Shown in pieces: positions 34,975 through 43,661 of a stretch of DNA of 62,028 nucleotides. The notes under the pieces were generated by a model. It saw nothing but the letters and a program-made list of their open reading frames with translations. It had not been told where the DNA came from and searched no databases. The stretch spans positions 1-62,028 of IMG/VR virus record IMGVR_UViG_3300036715_003821; one strand, written 5' to 3'. The DNA comes from a virus. The stretch's first letter is position 1; every line of letters begins with the position of its first letter. The translations under genes and the position numbers were made by a program.

Positions 34975-36145
34975 GCTTATAACCTTTGCCTTTCAATTTA
35001 ATGATTTTACGACCCAGCTTATGGTGATTGGATTCTGGAATACTACGCATTACAAAACCTTCTCTCACACATTTGCCCAAAACAGACTCACCTTCAGCAA
35101 ACTGCTTGAATTCATCTGAGTTTTTAAATTCACCTTTGTATAAAATGGGTGCGGTTTTTAAGCCAACTTCTTTGCATATTTTTTCAACTTCTGACCATTC
35201 CAAGTATTTTTTCTTGTATACATCATACATGTCGAAAACTCGGAAATCTCTTTCTTCTTTACCAGGGCAATCATAACGCCATTTTGAAAGATTACCATAC
35301 CATTCGCCAAAGATAGCAATTCCATTGTATTTCTTAAGCTTACGCTCAAGATCATATTTTTGAGCCATTGACCACCAATGATCATGAGAAAGCTTTGGAT
35401 CAAACCATTTAAGATAAATGGAAGTCTTTACAGCTTCATACAATTTGCCACAAGCTTCAAGTAAAGAAGAAACAGAAGATATCCTCTTAAAAAAATCACC
35501 ATATCTTACAGCCGGATGTTTTGCTTTAAAGAAATTACGTGAGCGAACCCAAAGTTTATTTTCCGCATAAACCATGCAAAGGTTTTGACCTTCAAGCTTT
35601 TCTTGAATTAAAACCTGCTCACCTTCTTCAAAAGCATAACCATATTTTGCCATACCTTCCAAGTCATACTTAAACATCTGAAATGTTTTTGGTGACTTTT
35701 CATTTTGATTATGGTTTTTTACTTTTTGAGAAACAACTTCATCAAGTTCTTCTTCATAAATACGCTTTTTCAAAGATAAGGCTTCTACTACAGAATCACC
35801 TTCTTTTAAGTCACTTGGAACTGGTGCAAGTAAACCTTCCGAATACGTTCCTCGCAAACGTCTTGCTTTGATGTAACGGTATTTTTCAGGAACCGAACCC
35901 ACTTCATACAAAGGAATTGTTTTACCATTATCATCTTTTCCTGTTGGACAAAGAAAATGAAATTGTTCAGTATCTGGAACAACAGTATCATAAGGTAAAA
36001 ATGCAGCCAAATCACCTTCTTTGAAGTCACCCTTTTTGAAAATAACTGGGTACTCATTCATTACAGTGGTAATGGAAAGAAAGTCAGAATTTGGTAGTGG
36101 TTTTACTTCTGAAATTTTAACTACAATAGGATGCCAATCACTCAT
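34961..36145 (-). CDS. RNA ligase with N-terminal OB-fold (DraRnl-like)
   Basis: A 394-aa nucleotidyltransferase. The N-terminal 130 residues look like an extra OB-type domain ('FKKGDFKEGDLAAFLPYDT'). Motif I 'IQEKLEGQNLCMVY' has the lysine that takes AMP; 'VRSRNFF' (motif Ia), 'AIFGEWYG' (motif III), 'EGFVMRS' (motif IV) and 'KLKGKGYKL' (motif V) follow. The layout recalls Deinococcus RNA ligase DraRnl, which seals RNA breaks in duplexes. Together with the Rnl1-type enzyme it gives the phage two RNA ligases. Overlaps the methyltransferase by 4 nt. Confidence 0.82.
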   Translation of the reverse strand: MSDWHPIVVKISEVKPLPNSDFLSITTVMNEYPVIFKKGDFKEGDLAAFLPYDTVVPDTEQFHFLCPTGKDDNGKTIPLYEVGSVPEKYRYIKARRLRGTYSEGLLAPVPSDLKEGDSVVEALSLKKRIYEEELDEVVSQKVKNHNQNEKSPKTFQMFKYDLEGMAKYGYAFEEGEQVLIQEKLEGQNLCMVYAENKLWVRSRNFFKAKHPAVRYGDFFKRISSVSSLLEACGKLYEAVKTSIYLKWFDPKLSHDHWWSMAQKYDLERKLKKYNGIAIFGEWYGNLSKWRYDCPGKEERDFRVFDMYDVYKKKYLEWSEVEKICKEVGLKTAPILYKGEFKNSDEFKQFAEGESVLGKCVREGFVMRSIPESNHHKLGRKIIKLKGKGYKLEKN

Positions 36146-36759
36146 ACATTCACCTTACTTACAAAATCATTCATAATAATACCTGAAGCCACTGCGACAT
36201 TCAAACTTGGAACAGAGCCAAATTGGTTGATATGAACAATGTTATGACAAAAGGACTGCATAAAAGGACTAATGCCATATCCTTCCGATCCAAAGATCAT
36301 TAAAGTATTTGGCTTCCATTCAAAATCATTCATGGAAACACTTTTACCTTCCACATAATCCAAACCAACAATATGATCATGAGAGTTAAATAACTCTTTC
36401 AAACGATCAAAATCACGAACATAATTAACTGGAGTATAATGATATACACCACAGCAACCACGACGATCAAAACGTTTGTATCCTAAATAATAAACATCTC
36501 GGCATCCAAAAGCATTTGCATTCCGAATACCAGATGCCATATTGAAATCATGAAGGATATTCTCAAACAAAACAGAATAAGACTTTTTAGATTTATCAAG
36601 ATGCTTTTTGATTTCATCTTGACTCATATGTTTTAGATCTTTAGATACATTATAATTCCAAGAGTTTTTCAACTCTTCCTCATTGGGAAGAATCTTACTC
36701 ATAGTATCAAGGTATTCCGTTGGCATATCTGTTTTCTTAAGTTGCTCAAATTTATTCAT
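36142..36759 (-). CDS. SPOUT (TrmH/SpoU) RNA methyltransferase
   Basis: A 205-aa SPOUT protein: 'NMASGIRNANAFGCRDVYYL' near residue 75 (motif 1 with N and R), 'LMIFGSEGYGIS' near residue 153 (motif 2) and 'VPSLNVAVASGIIM' near residue 182 (motif 3). TrmH-type enzymes methylate ribose 2'-OH of tRNA or rRNA. 4-nt overlap with the RNA ligase suggests joint work, perhaps marking or protecting repaired tRNA. Confidence 0.85.
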   Translation of the reverse strand: MNKFEQLKKTDMPTEYLDTMSKILPNEEELKNSWNYNVSKDLKHMSQDEIKKHLDKSKKSYSVLFENILHDFNMASGIRNANAFGCRDVYYLGYKRFDRRGCCGVYHYTPVNYVRDFDRLKELFNSHDHIVGLDYVEGKSVSMNDFEWKPNTLMIFGSEGYGISPFMQSFCHNIVHINQFGSVPSLNVAVASGIIMNDFVSKVNV

Positions 36760-37013
36760 TTTATTAATGATGTAAGATCTACATCATCTCCAATCCATTC
36801 ATGAGAAAGTGTATTATCTTCTAAACGTTCAATAGAAAGAACGACGTAGCCATCTGTTTTATGTGTTTCATCAAAAAATGGATATGTACCTTCTTTTAAA
36901 GAAACTGGAAACTCACCAAGATCTTTAATTGTTACATACCCTGATTTAACAGGTAATGATAAACAAATTACAGTTAGATCTTGGATGATTTTGCTTAAAA
37001 CAAATTGTTCCAT
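36756..37013 (-). CDS. Hypothetical protein, 85 aa
   Basis: Not recognised. Beta-rich ('GYVTIKDLGEFPVSLKEGTY', 'GYVVLSIERLED'). 4-nt overlap with the methyltransferase; same operon. Confidence 0.65.
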   Translation of the reverse strand: MEQFVLSKIIQDLTVICLSLPVKSGYVTIKDLGEFPVSLKEGTYPFFDETHKTDGYVVLSIERLEDNTLSHEWIGDDVDLTSLIK

Positions 37014-37017
37014 AAAT

Positions 37018-37215
37018 TCAAATCCTTGTTAACTCACGATTTGATAGATAAGATTCATCGCCATGATAAATTACTTTTTCAGCCGGGCGGCACATGTGAG
37101 GTGAATAATAAATATGATATTTACCTTTTTCAACCTCATCATAATGTGTGGCACCAAACAAATTGGTATTTTCAAAATTCATGTCTTTTTTATCAAGCTT
37201 GATTTTCTTTATCAC
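37018..37215 (-). CDS. Hypothetical protein, 65 aa
   Basis: Not recognised. 'ENTNLFGATHYDEVEKGKYH' and 'SPHMCRPAEKVIYHGDE' give a small folded protein. First gene behind the promoter at 37232-37259; GGAGGTGAC gives a strong ribosome site. Confidence 0.65.
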   Translation of the reverse strand: MIKKIKLDKKDMNFENTNLFGATHYDEVEKGKYHIYYSPHMCRPAEKVIYHGDESYLSNRELTRI

Positions 37216-37231
37216 AAGTCACCTCCGCATC

Positions 37232-37259
37232 AATGTAAGCACCCCGCTGGCGCTGTCAA
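37232..37259 (-). promoter_or_regulatory. Sigma70-type promoter with GC-rich spacer
   Basis: TTGACA at 37254-37259 and TACATT at 37232-37237, spacer 16 bp, almost all G/C. It heads the run RNA methyltransferase - RNA ligase - deformylase on the minus strand and overlaps the end of the broken gene upstream. Confidence 0.8.
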
Positions 37260-37695
37260 TACCTCTGGCGCCCACTTTCAGAACAACAAGATGTGTAACC
37301 ACAAAATGTGCGTTCTCTTAATTTACGAATTGCCTTGGTATTAATAATAGCTGGACCAATGATTTCAACATAAATTGTTGGTAAAGAACGTATCATTGCA
37401 TCCACAACATTATAAAATATTTGACATTTTATTTTTTCATTATCAGACAATGAATCATAATCATTTTCTTCAGATAAATGATGAGCATTTCTTGGATCTT
37501 TTAAAGAAGATCGGTTTAAATTATCAAATTTATTAATTTGATATTTTTATCATCATCATTCAAATTTTCCCAAGAAGAATAACTTTCACCAATCGTTGCA
37601 GCATATGCTGCCACAGCTTCATAACCAGCTTTTGCTAAAAGGTTTTGTCTTTCTATCACAAGCTTATTTGTTTTAAATTCATTAGGGACTTTCAT
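37256..37695 (-). pseudogene. Frameshifted gene, about 145 codons
   Basis: Two open stretches follow on from each other. ATG 37695 gives 'MKVPNEFKTNKLVIERQNLL...SWENLNDDDK' and stops at 37516. A frame shifted by -1 from a run of five A (around 37545) continues '...NLNRSSLKDPRNAHHLSE' to the TAA at 37256. Joined, they give one protein of about 145 aa with no gap. No standard slippery heptamer is present, so a lost A, real or from sequencing, is the simplest explanation. Family unknown. Confidence 0.65.
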
Positions 37696-37829
37696 GATTT
37701 CTTCTTATTTACATAAAATACAACAACACGATCTGAGGATTTATATGCTCGTACCACACCTTTAAAAGGTAAAAACTTTTGAATTTTTTCGCTTGGCTTT
37801 TCAGTAGTTTGTAGGTCTTGTTCTTGCAT
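37692..37829 (-). CDS. Small protein, 45 aa
   Basis: Open frame from ATG 37829 (GGAGA about 8 nt upstream) to TGA 37692, which overlaps the ATG of the frameshifted gene by 4 nt. The product ends 'LPFKGVVRAYKSSDRVVVFY', a small beta-rich domain, and KKKS. Function unknown. Confidence 0.6.
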   Translation of the reverse strand: MQEQDLQTTEKPSEKIQKFLPFKGVVRAYKSSDRVVVFYVNKKKS

Positions 37830-37830
37830 A

Positions 37831-38592
37831 TCAAATCTCCACAATAAGGTTAGGGTTAAAAGATGGATTTTCTAATTTGTTTTTGGTATATTCATACCCA
37901 CGAGGATTGCATAAATACCGAGTAGAGTTATCTATAAAATCAAAAGAAGCATGAGTATGTCCAGATACCCAAAGTTTGGCATTCATGTAATTTTGTAAAA
38001 CATAAGGCTGGGCATGATAATAAAAAGTATTATCTTTGTCTGCATACAAAGGGTTTATTCCCTTCGGGTGAGCGAATGTATGAGTAACGACTACATCAGG
38101 GTCTCCATATTCTTGAAATGCATTTATCATAAATTCTTCACATTCATCCGTGAATTGATGATGATATTCTTGAAACCCAAGCATCTGATAAAAATCAGCA
38201 AATGTTTTATTTTCTGGGTTTTTATACATCCAAGGGCTTAGAAAAAACACCTTATCATCAATTTTAACAACTTTATTTAGACCCGATATAATACCGTAGT
38301 GTTCTAAAGTTTTTGACCAATCATCAAACTTCTTGATCATATGGTCATAACTTAAAAGTATCATTCCCCAAAAACAATGGTTACCTGGAACCCAAATGAT
38401 TTTTTTATCTGCTGGTATAATTTCACGTAAGTATTTGGCGAATTTACCTGTTTTGCTGCTCTCGCAAACATCTCCAGCAATAACTAAAACATCATAATCA
38501 CCTTCTGAGATACTTTTTATAATATTTCTTCCTGAGAATTTTTTATGATTAGAAACATCAAGATGCAAGTCTGATACTATTTTTAGCTTCAT
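37831..38592 (-). CDS. Calcineurin-like metallophosphoesterase
   Basis: A 253-aa enzyme with all metal-binding motifs: 'SDLHLD' (residues 6-11), 'VIAGDVCE' near residue 37, 'VPGNHCFWG' near residue 70, 'VTHTFAHP' near residue 170 and 'VSGHTHASFD' near residue 212. It hydrolyses phosphomono- or diesters; possible substrates are nucleotides or signal molecules. No N-terminal signal, so cytosolic. It has its own promoter (38602-38629). Confidence 0.88.
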   Translation of the reverse strand: MKLKIVSDLHLDVSNHKKFSGRNIIKSISEGDYDVLVIAGDVCESSKTGKFAKYLREIIPADKKIIWVPGNHCFWGMILLSYDHMIKKFDDWSKTLEHYGIISGLNKVVKIDDKVFFLSPWMYKNPENKTFADFYQMLGFQEYHHQFTDECEEFMINAFQEYGDPDVVVTHTFAHPKGINPLYADKDNTFYYHAQPYVLQNYMNAKLWVSGHTHASFDFIDNSTRYLCNPRGYEYTKNKLENPSFNPNLIVEI

Positions 38593-38601
38593 AGCCCACC
38601 A

Positions 38602-38629
38602 ATATAACCATGCTTCGAACGATCGTCAA
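38602..38629 (-). promoter_or_regulatory. Sigma70-type promoter
   Basis: TTGACG at 38624-38629 and TTATAT at 38602-38607, spacer 16 bp, minus strand. It lies 10 bp before the metallophosphoesterase ATG, so the leader would be very short. Confidence 0.65.
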
Positions 38630-38678
38630 CCCCTCATAAAACAACATGGTATTTTTTTAACATTTTAATAGGGAATTT

Positions 38679-38987
38679 ATGAAAACACTTGAAAAATTAA
38701 AGAAACACTTTTACTTTTATCTTTATCTAATTTACTATTTTTTTATTGACCCATTAACTACTGTTGAAACTGGAGAGTTGATGGTTTCTGGAGAAGACTT
38801 TGCGGTATTTGAATTAAAAGAATGTCCAAAGAAAATAGAACTGCATTTTGATAAACATTTTGATCATTGCCAAACACCTTGTGATTATTCAGAATCTGAA
38901 CTTGATTATGTGATAAAACATAAAAAGCTAATCATTGAATGGAAGGTTGTTGGCGTAAGGAAGATCAAATGGAAAATCATTTACTGA
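38679..38987 (+). CDS. Hypothetical membrane-anchored protein, 102 aa
   Basis: Not recognised. A membrane segment at residues 11-24 ('FYFYLYLIYYFFID') and a small globular part. First gene of the plus-strand glycan cassette; it overlaps the pyruvyl transferase start by 19 nt. An anchoring role in that pathway is conceivable. Confidence 0.6.
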   Translation: MKTLEKLKKHFYFYLYLIYYFFIDPLTTVETGELMVSGEDFAVFELKECPKKIELHFDKHFDHCQTPCDYSESELDYVIKHKKLIIEWKVVGVRKIKWKIIY

Positions 38988-39925
38988 AAGTTTTAGTATA
39001 CGGTTTTTATCAGAAAAATAATTTGGGTGATGATTTTTTTGAAGATGCATTTAAATCATTATTTCCATTTTTAAAATTTAAATTCGTAAACGAAATAAAA
39101 TCAAAAGACTTACAAGAATATGATTATGTATTTTTTGGTGGAGGTTCTTTTGTTTATGATCCTATTCAAGTTGAAGATTTTAATTTGCTATTAGATAAAA
39201 ATATATTTTACATTGGAGTTGGTGTGGAGAAAGTTATTCATGAACAACACCAATTGTTAATGCGTAAAGCCAAACTAATTGCAACCCGCTCAAATATGGC
39301 AATATTCGATTTATTAAAGCTAAATAAAAATAGTTTTATTATTCCAGATATTGTTTATGCAATACCACCAACAACATCAAATATAAAAATAAATAAAATT
39401 CTTTATATACCCAATGGTTGTGTGGTTCCTAATAATAAAAGTCCACATTGGATGCATAATTCTTGGAATTATTTTAAATCAGAATTCTCACAATTTCTAG
39501 ATGAAACAAATTTGTCAATAGACATTTTACCCATGTGTGATTCAAAAGATAATAATGATATCGCTGCTGGATATGAAGTTATGAATTTATCCGTAAACAA
39601 AAAATATAATTTACTCGATAAACCATTAAACTTTAAATCAATGACTTATGAAATGAGCAAGTATCCAATAGTCATCACACAAAGATTCCATGGGATTATC
39701 TTATCTGAAATACTTGGTAAAAATTACATAAACATACATCATCATGATAAATTAAAACAAGCAAAGCCACATAGTGGTTCAGCTATTTCTTATTATGGTT
39801 TAACAAAAGATGAAATTTCTTTGAAATTCAATATTGAAAAAAATAAAACAAAAAATCCATTCATAATATCAAATACATTTGAGGATTTGAGTTTCAAAGT
39901 AAAATCAATATTGGAGAGGTTATGA
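38969..39925 (+). CDS. Polysaccharide pyruvyl transferase
   Basis: A 318-aa CsaB-like enzyme: 'YQKNNLGDDFFEDAF' near residue 14, 'FFGGGSFVYDP' near residue 58, 'ATRSNMAIFDLL' near residue 102 and 'VITQRFHGIILSEIL' near residue 235. The family transfers pyruvate ketals onto glycans, where they anchor S-layer or capsule proteins. I use the ATG at 38969 (AAGGA upstream) rather than an ATG 30 nt earlier. It overlaps the GT4 gene by 4 nt, so both probably act on one glycan. Confidence 0.8.
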   Translation: MENHLLKVLVYGFYQKNNLGDDFFEDAFKSLFPFLKFKFVNEIKSKDLQEYDYVFFGGGSFVYDPIQVEDFNLLLDKNIFYIGVGVEKVIHEQHQLLMRKAKLIATRSNMAIFDLLKLNKNSFIIPDIVYAIPPTTSNIKINKILYIPNGCVVPNNKSPHWMHNSWNYFKSEFSQFLDETNLSIDILPMCDSKDNNDIAAGYEVMNLSVNKKYNLLDKPLNFKSMTYEMSKYPIVITQRFHGIILSEILGKNYINIHHHDKLKQAKPHSGSAISYYGLTKDEISLKFNIEKNKTKNPFIISNTFEDLSFKVKSILERL

Positions 39926-41199
39926 GATTTGCTGGAGTAAAAAATAATAAAATTTTTGTAGTATCCGATAAGCAAATAAATAATTCAAATTATGAAGTTA
40001 TTAAAGTTGATGATCATCTTGATTCTGTAAAAGATGTTGATCTTATTATGAACTACAAAGTATTTGAAAATAAAATAGTACCTCAAAAATCACAAAAACC
40101 ATTATCAGAACTAAAATTTGCATTTATAGGTAATTGGAGAATGAAATGTGGTATCTCTACATATTCAGAAAATCTATTGCCATATATTGTTAAAGAATTT
40201 AAACATTTTAAATTATTTGTTGAAGAAAATGATTCACCAACACATGATATATTTCAAGTTGGTGAATATACTTTGGATAAAGATCAAGTTAGCACTTGTT
40301 GGAAACGCGGAGAATCTTTAAAAAAATTGGTTGATGAAATCAAAAAATACAATCCAGATGTTATTTTAATTCAGCATGAATTTGGATTATGGCACAATGC
40401 AAGATATTGGCTTTCTTTTATGAACCAAATATCTGAGTTTAAAACATTTGTTACTATGCATTCTGTGTTTTATCATAAAGACAAAACAATATGTGAAGCT
40501 GCAATGCCAAATATTATTGTTCATCTTGATGGCGCAAAGAAAGTTTTAAAAGAAGATAAAGGTGTGCCAGGTAATGTATTTGTTATTCCTCATGGTTTTA
40601 ACAAAGCTACAAAAGAAAAGCTATGGAATTTCTATAAAAGTGATAAAACATTTATGCAATTTGGCTTTGGCTTTAGATACAAAGGCTGGGAAAATTGTAT
40701 TAAAGCAACTGCTATTCTAAAAGAAAAATACAAAGATGTTTTTTTTACAGGTTTATTTTCTGAATCACCATTTAATAAATTAGATCATGAATTGTATTAT
40801 AATGACTTGATGGCTTTAATTTCTTCTTTGGGTTTGGAAGAAAATGTTGCTCTTATTCGCGGGTATCAATCCAATGAAACGCTAGACGCGTATCTAAGGA
40901 CGAATCAAGCTTGTGTGTTTCCATATGGCTCTCACCCCGAACATGAGGTTTTTGGAGCCTCTGGGGCAGCAAGAATGGCAATGGCAGCGGGGACCAGCAC
41001 GATCACTTCTTCTATCCATCATTTTGCGGATATTCCTTCTATCAAAGTTGATACAGAAGAAGATATGGCAAATGCTTTATCCACCATCTTTGAATCCAAT
41101 GAAAAAAAGCAAAAACAAATTGATGTACAATTTGAATTTGCTTTAAACAACAGCTGGGAAAAATGCGCTGAAAAATACTTGGATTTGTTCAAATCTTAA
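39922..41199 (+). CDS. Glycosyltransferase family 4
   Basis: A 425-aa GT-B enzyme: 'FIGNWRMKCGISTYSENLL' near residue 72 (glycine loop), 'VILIQHEFGLWHNARYWLSF' near residue 150, 'FVIPHGFNK' and 'FGFGFRYKGWENCIKA' in the donor domain, and 'PEHEVFGASGAARMAMAAG' near residue 335 (E-x7-E-like donor site). It adds a hexose to a growing glycan. Upstream residues 1-65 are an extra N-terminal module not needed for GT4 folding. Confidence 0.85.
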   Translation: MRFAGVKNNKIFVVSDKQINNSNYEVIKVDDHLDSVKDVDLIMNYKVFENKIVPQKSQKPLSELKFAFIGNWRMKCGISTYSENLLPYIVKEFKHFKLFVEENDSPTHDIFQVGEYTLDKDQVSTCWKRGESLKKLVDEIKKYNPDVILIQHEFGLWHNARYWLSFMNQISEFKTFVTMHSVFYHKDKTICEAAMPNIIVHLDGAKKVLKEDKGVPGNVFVIPHGFNKATKEKLWNFYKSDKTFMQFGFGFRYKGWENCIKATAILKEKYKDVFFTGLFSESPFNKLDHELYYNDLMALISSLGLEENVALIRGYQSNETLDAYLRTNQACVFPYGSHPEHEVFGASGAARMAMAAGTSTITSSIHHFADIPSIKVDTEEDMANALSTIFESNEKKQKQIDVQFEFALNNSWEKCAEKYLDLFKS

Positions 41200-41507
41200 A
41201 ATACAAGTTTTTTAATGTCGTATTCCCTTTTATAACCTTGATACAAATTTCTTAAAAATAAACCATCAGAATAATATAAACTGATGGTTATATTTTCATT
41301 ATAATCTTGTATTAGTATGCAATACTTTACTTTATTTATTGTTGCGTAAATTTTGTATTGATTTTCTTTTTCATTGTAAGAAAGAATAGATCCTATAAAG
41401 TGATCTTTTATCTCTTGAGAGATAAAAAGAATGTCTTTTGTTTTCCTCCGACAAGAAAGAAAAATAAAAGACATCACACCAAGTACAAGTAAAAGATAAA
41501 GCATCAC
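41196..41507 (-). CDS. Small membrane-anchored protein, 103 aa
   Basis: N-terminal hydrophobic segment 'YLLLVLGVMSFIFLSC' ending in a cysteine; the box is not a good lipobox match, so anchoring by the helix is equally likely. The rest is a beta-rich domain. It overlaps the 101-aa gene by 4 nt and converges with GT4. Confidence 0.6.
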   Translation of the reverse strand: MMLYLLLVLGVMSFIFLSCRRKTKDILFISQEIKDHFIGSILSYNEKENQYKIYATINKVKYCILIQDYNENITISLYYSDGLFLRNLYQGYKREYDIKKLVF

Positions 41508-41809
41508 TTAAGAGCTTTAAAGAATCCTTGCACAACAGAAGTTAGTGTGCCAGTAACAGCTTGGTATTGCATTGACTTACCAACATCTTGTCCAAGGGAC
41601 TTTTCTTTGGAAGTTTGCTCAACAAGCTTACCCACACCAAACGCCGCTGCCGCCTTGGTAATACCAGATGCCAAAGTTACTGTAATAACCTTTGGAACAG
41701 GCAATGCATCGGCAACTTTATCCACAGCAAGATGGACAGCTTTGTTTGCTGAACTTGCAGCAAGAGCAGTAGCAGTATCTTTAACCATATTTTTTAGCAT
41801 ATCTTTCAT
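41504..41809 (-). CDS. Ala-rich amphipathic protein, 101 aa
   Basis: Not recognised. Ala/Val/Lys-rich with long amphipathic helices and a Gly-rich core ('GITKAAAAFGVGKLVEQTS'). The pattern suits a membrane-active or virion-internal peptide. The gene at 46154-46615 has similar composition but no clear alignment. Confidence 0.6.
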   Translation of the reverse strand: MKDMLKNMVKDTATALAASSANKAVHLAVDKVADALPVPKVITVTLASGITKAAAAFGVGKLVEQTSKEKSLGQDVGKSMQYQAVTGTLTSVVQGFFKALK

Positions 41810-41840
41810 AATATTCTCCTATAAATGCCATTAGGCAAAA

Positions 41841-42014
41841 TCATTTCATGTTCTTTGCGTTTTTGCAAATCAAATCTTCAATATCCAAAACCTTTAGACG
41901 CTCTTCTTTTGAAAGAGAATCCTCATTTTTCATGTATTCTTCAAGCGTTTTTGCATGTAGATAGTTTGACATAGTGATGCAAAAATTATTCATATTGATC
42001 ACATTTTTCATCAT
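41841..42014 (-). CDS. Small hypothetical protein, 57 aa
   Basis: The start at ATG 42014 is chosen because GGGGG lies 6 nt upstream; a longer frame overlaps the next gene. Product 'MMKNVINMNNFCITMSNYL...' with a charged C-terminus. Function unknown. Confidence 0.55.
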   Translation of the reverse strand: MMKNVINMNNFCITMSNYLHAKTLEEYMKNEDSLSKEERLKVLDIEDLICKNAKNMK

Positions 42015-42015
42015 A

Positions 42016-42174
42016 TCATTCCCCCTTTTTACACATAAGTTCAATAAAACGCATGGAAACAGCAATACCAATCGCAGGGAGTAATCCTAAATGACCAGGA
42101 AATTTAATAAGTGGAATAACAACAACATTTGCCACAATCAGGATGAAAATAGTATATACAATTGCACGCCACAT
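42016..42174 (-). CDS. Small membrane protein, 52 aa
   Basis: Starts 'MWRAIVYTIFILIVANVVV'; two hydrophobic helices separated by 'KFPGHLG'. First gene behind the promoter at 42218-42245. AGAG upstream supports ATG 42174. Early phage proteins of this kind often alter the host membrane; not shown. Confidence 0.6.
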   Translation of the reverse strand: MWRAIVYTIFILIVANVVVIPLIKFPGHLGLLPAIGIAVSMRFIELMCKKGE

Positions 42175-42217
42175 AAATTTCTCTTTTCTTTCTCCCGGCG
42201 AAGTTGCCGACTCCCTT

Positions 42218-42245
42218 ATCATAAGGCGCCCCCAACGTTGCGCAA
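42218..42245 (-). promoter_or_regulatory. Sigma70-type promoter with GC-rich spacer
   Basis: TTGCGC at 42240-42245 and TATGAT at 42218-42223, spacer 16 bp of mostly G/C, minus strand. It stands 43 bp before the small membrane gene. Confidence 0.65.
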
Positions 42246-42249
42246 GGGG

Positions 42250-42504
42250 TTAGCCGAACATGCTGTATTTTTCCATCACAGAAAATTTTTTCATATCATC
42301 ATCATTTGATACAGAGAAAATTAGTCTACCTTGATAAAGATACAACTTTTTTCCATCTGCATATTCTACGGCTGGTCCATCTTCTCGATGCGCTTTTCCT
42401 TCTATATACCAACGCTTTGTACCATTTTCGTAAACAACAGCTGGTCCATTTTCATTATGCAACACACTGTCCTTAAAATGAGCTTCAATTAATTTTTTAC
42501 TCAT
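42250..42504 (-). CDS. 'HREDGPA' repeat protein, 84 aa
   Basis: Contains two or so units of the repeat seen in the large protein at 59706-62028: 'LHNENGPAVVYENGTKRWY' and 'AHREDGPAVEYADGKKLYLY'. These repeats resemble beta-hairpin (MORN/YwqK-like) modules. It overlaps none of its neighbours and follows thyA by 1 bp. Perhaps a stand-alone version of the repeat domain. Function unknown. Confidence 0.75.
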   Translation of the reverse strand: MSKKLIEAHFKDSVLHNENGPAVVYENGTKRWYIEGKAHREDGPAVEYADGKKLYLYQGRLIFSVSNDDDMKKFSVMEKYSMFG

Positions 42505-42505
42505 A

Positions 42506-43351
42506 TCATACTGCCATTGGTGCTTTTAATGGTGGATGTGATTTATAATCTTTTAATACAAAACCAGATAATGGTATTGCTTTCTTACCAAAAACAAGTG
42601 TCTCTAAATCTTCTTTAGATGGTAACATCAATGTTGGAGCTGGCAAATGATCTTTACTAAGTTGCTCTTCCACTTGCTTTACATGATTGGAATAAATATG
42701 AGCATCACCAATAGATTGTATCAAAAACCTTGGTTGGTAACCCGTTAGTTTTCCAACAATATGAGTAAGCAAAGCGTAACTTGCAATATTAAAAGGTGCA
42801 CCTAAAAACAAATCATTAGATCTCATGTAAAAATGACAATCTAACTCATTTGTTTTTGTTACATAAAATTGAAAAGAAATATGACATGGTGGTAATGCAA
42901 CTTCATTCACAAAAACATCAACAGGATTCCAAAATGAAATAAAGTGCCTTCTTGAATAAGGATCTTTTTTTATACAGTCAATAATATTTGATAATTGATC
43001 AAAAGAACCATTACTCCATGATCTTAATTGGACACCATAAACAGGACCTAAGATTGGATTTCCTTTTGCGTTAGCTGTCCAGATGGTTGTTTTGTCTTTT
43101 AGATTTTCTCGCTTATCTTCATAAAGAATTTCTGCCAAACGACGCTCATCATTGCTACCTTCAATAAACCACATCAATTCGCTTACAACAGCTTTCCAAG
43201 CGAGTTTCTTAGTGGTAATGGCTGGGAACCCTTCTCGCAAATCAAAACGCATCTGAGCGCCAAATAAGCCGATTGTACCTGTGTTGGTTCGATCATCACG
43301 AACCTCACCTTCTTCAAGTACTTTTTTTAATAAATCATGATACTCAATCAT
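42506..43351 (-). CDS. thyA: Thymidylate synthase
   Basis: A 281-aa ThyA: 'DRTNTGTIGLFG' at the N-terminus, 'LPPCHISFQFYV' with the catalytic cysteine near residue 158, 'RSNDLFLGAPFNIASYALL' (dUMP and folate site) near residue 180, and 'GDAHIYSNHVKQVEEQL' near residue 220. It makes dTMP from dUMP, consuming folate that the phage DHFR regenerates. ATG overlaps the upstream small gene by 4 nt, with AGGAAG as ribosome site. Confidence 0.95.
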   Translation of the reverse strand: MIEYHDLLKKVLEEGEVRDDRTNTGTIGLFGAQMRFDLREGFPAITTKKLAWKAVVSELMWFIEGSNDERRLAEILYEDKRENLKDKTTIWTANAKGNPILGPVYGVQLRSWSNGSFDQLSNIIDCIKKDPYSRRHFISFWNPVDVFVNEVALPPCHISFQFYVTKTNELDCHFYMRSNDLFLGAPFNIASYALLTHIVGKLTGYQPRFLIQSIGDAHIYSNHVKQVEEQLSKDHLPAPTLMLPSKEDLETLVFGKKAIPLSGFVLKDYKSHPPLKAPMAV

Positions 43352-43512
43352 TTTCTTCCTTTGTATTTTGAAATTTCAGATTCAAGAAAGTTGTTGTACT
43401 TTTCTAAAATCTCAAAGTTATTTTGCTTTATATATCGCTCAATGCAATACCCAGTAAAATACATAAAAGTACAAATCAATACCCACGGGTTTTGTGCTAT
43501 GAAATCTATCAT
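43348..43512 (-). CDS. Small membrane protein, 54 aa
   Basis: Open frame from ATG 43512 to TGA 43348 with one hydrophobic helix ('PWVLICTFMYFTGYCIERYI') and a charged helical tail. 4-nt overlaps with thyA and with the next upstream gene show a coupled series of small membrane genes. Confidence 0.65.
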   Translation of the reverse strand: MIDFIAQNPWVLICTFMYFTGYCIERYIKQNNFEILEKYNNFLESEISKYKGRK

Positions 43513-43661
43513 TTTTTACCCTGTAATTTGTCTAACAATATTTGATTGTGAATGACTTTTTCAGAAATTTCATGTAGTTGTTTATCTAATTTTTTAAATG
43601 TTATTTTACAAATAATAAGATAGATAAAACCAATAATTAAAACTAAGAATATTGATATCAT
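43509..43661 (-). CDS. Small membrane protein, 50 aa
   Basis: 'MISIFLVLIIGFIYLIICKI' is a single membrane helix; the rest is an amphipathic helix. Stop overlaps the start of the 54-aa gene (ATGA). Same pattern as that gene: short anchor plus coiled helix, so the two might pair. Confidence 0.6.
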   Translation of the reverse strand: MISIFLVLIIGFIYLIICKITFKKLDKQLHEISEKVIHNQILLDKLQGKK

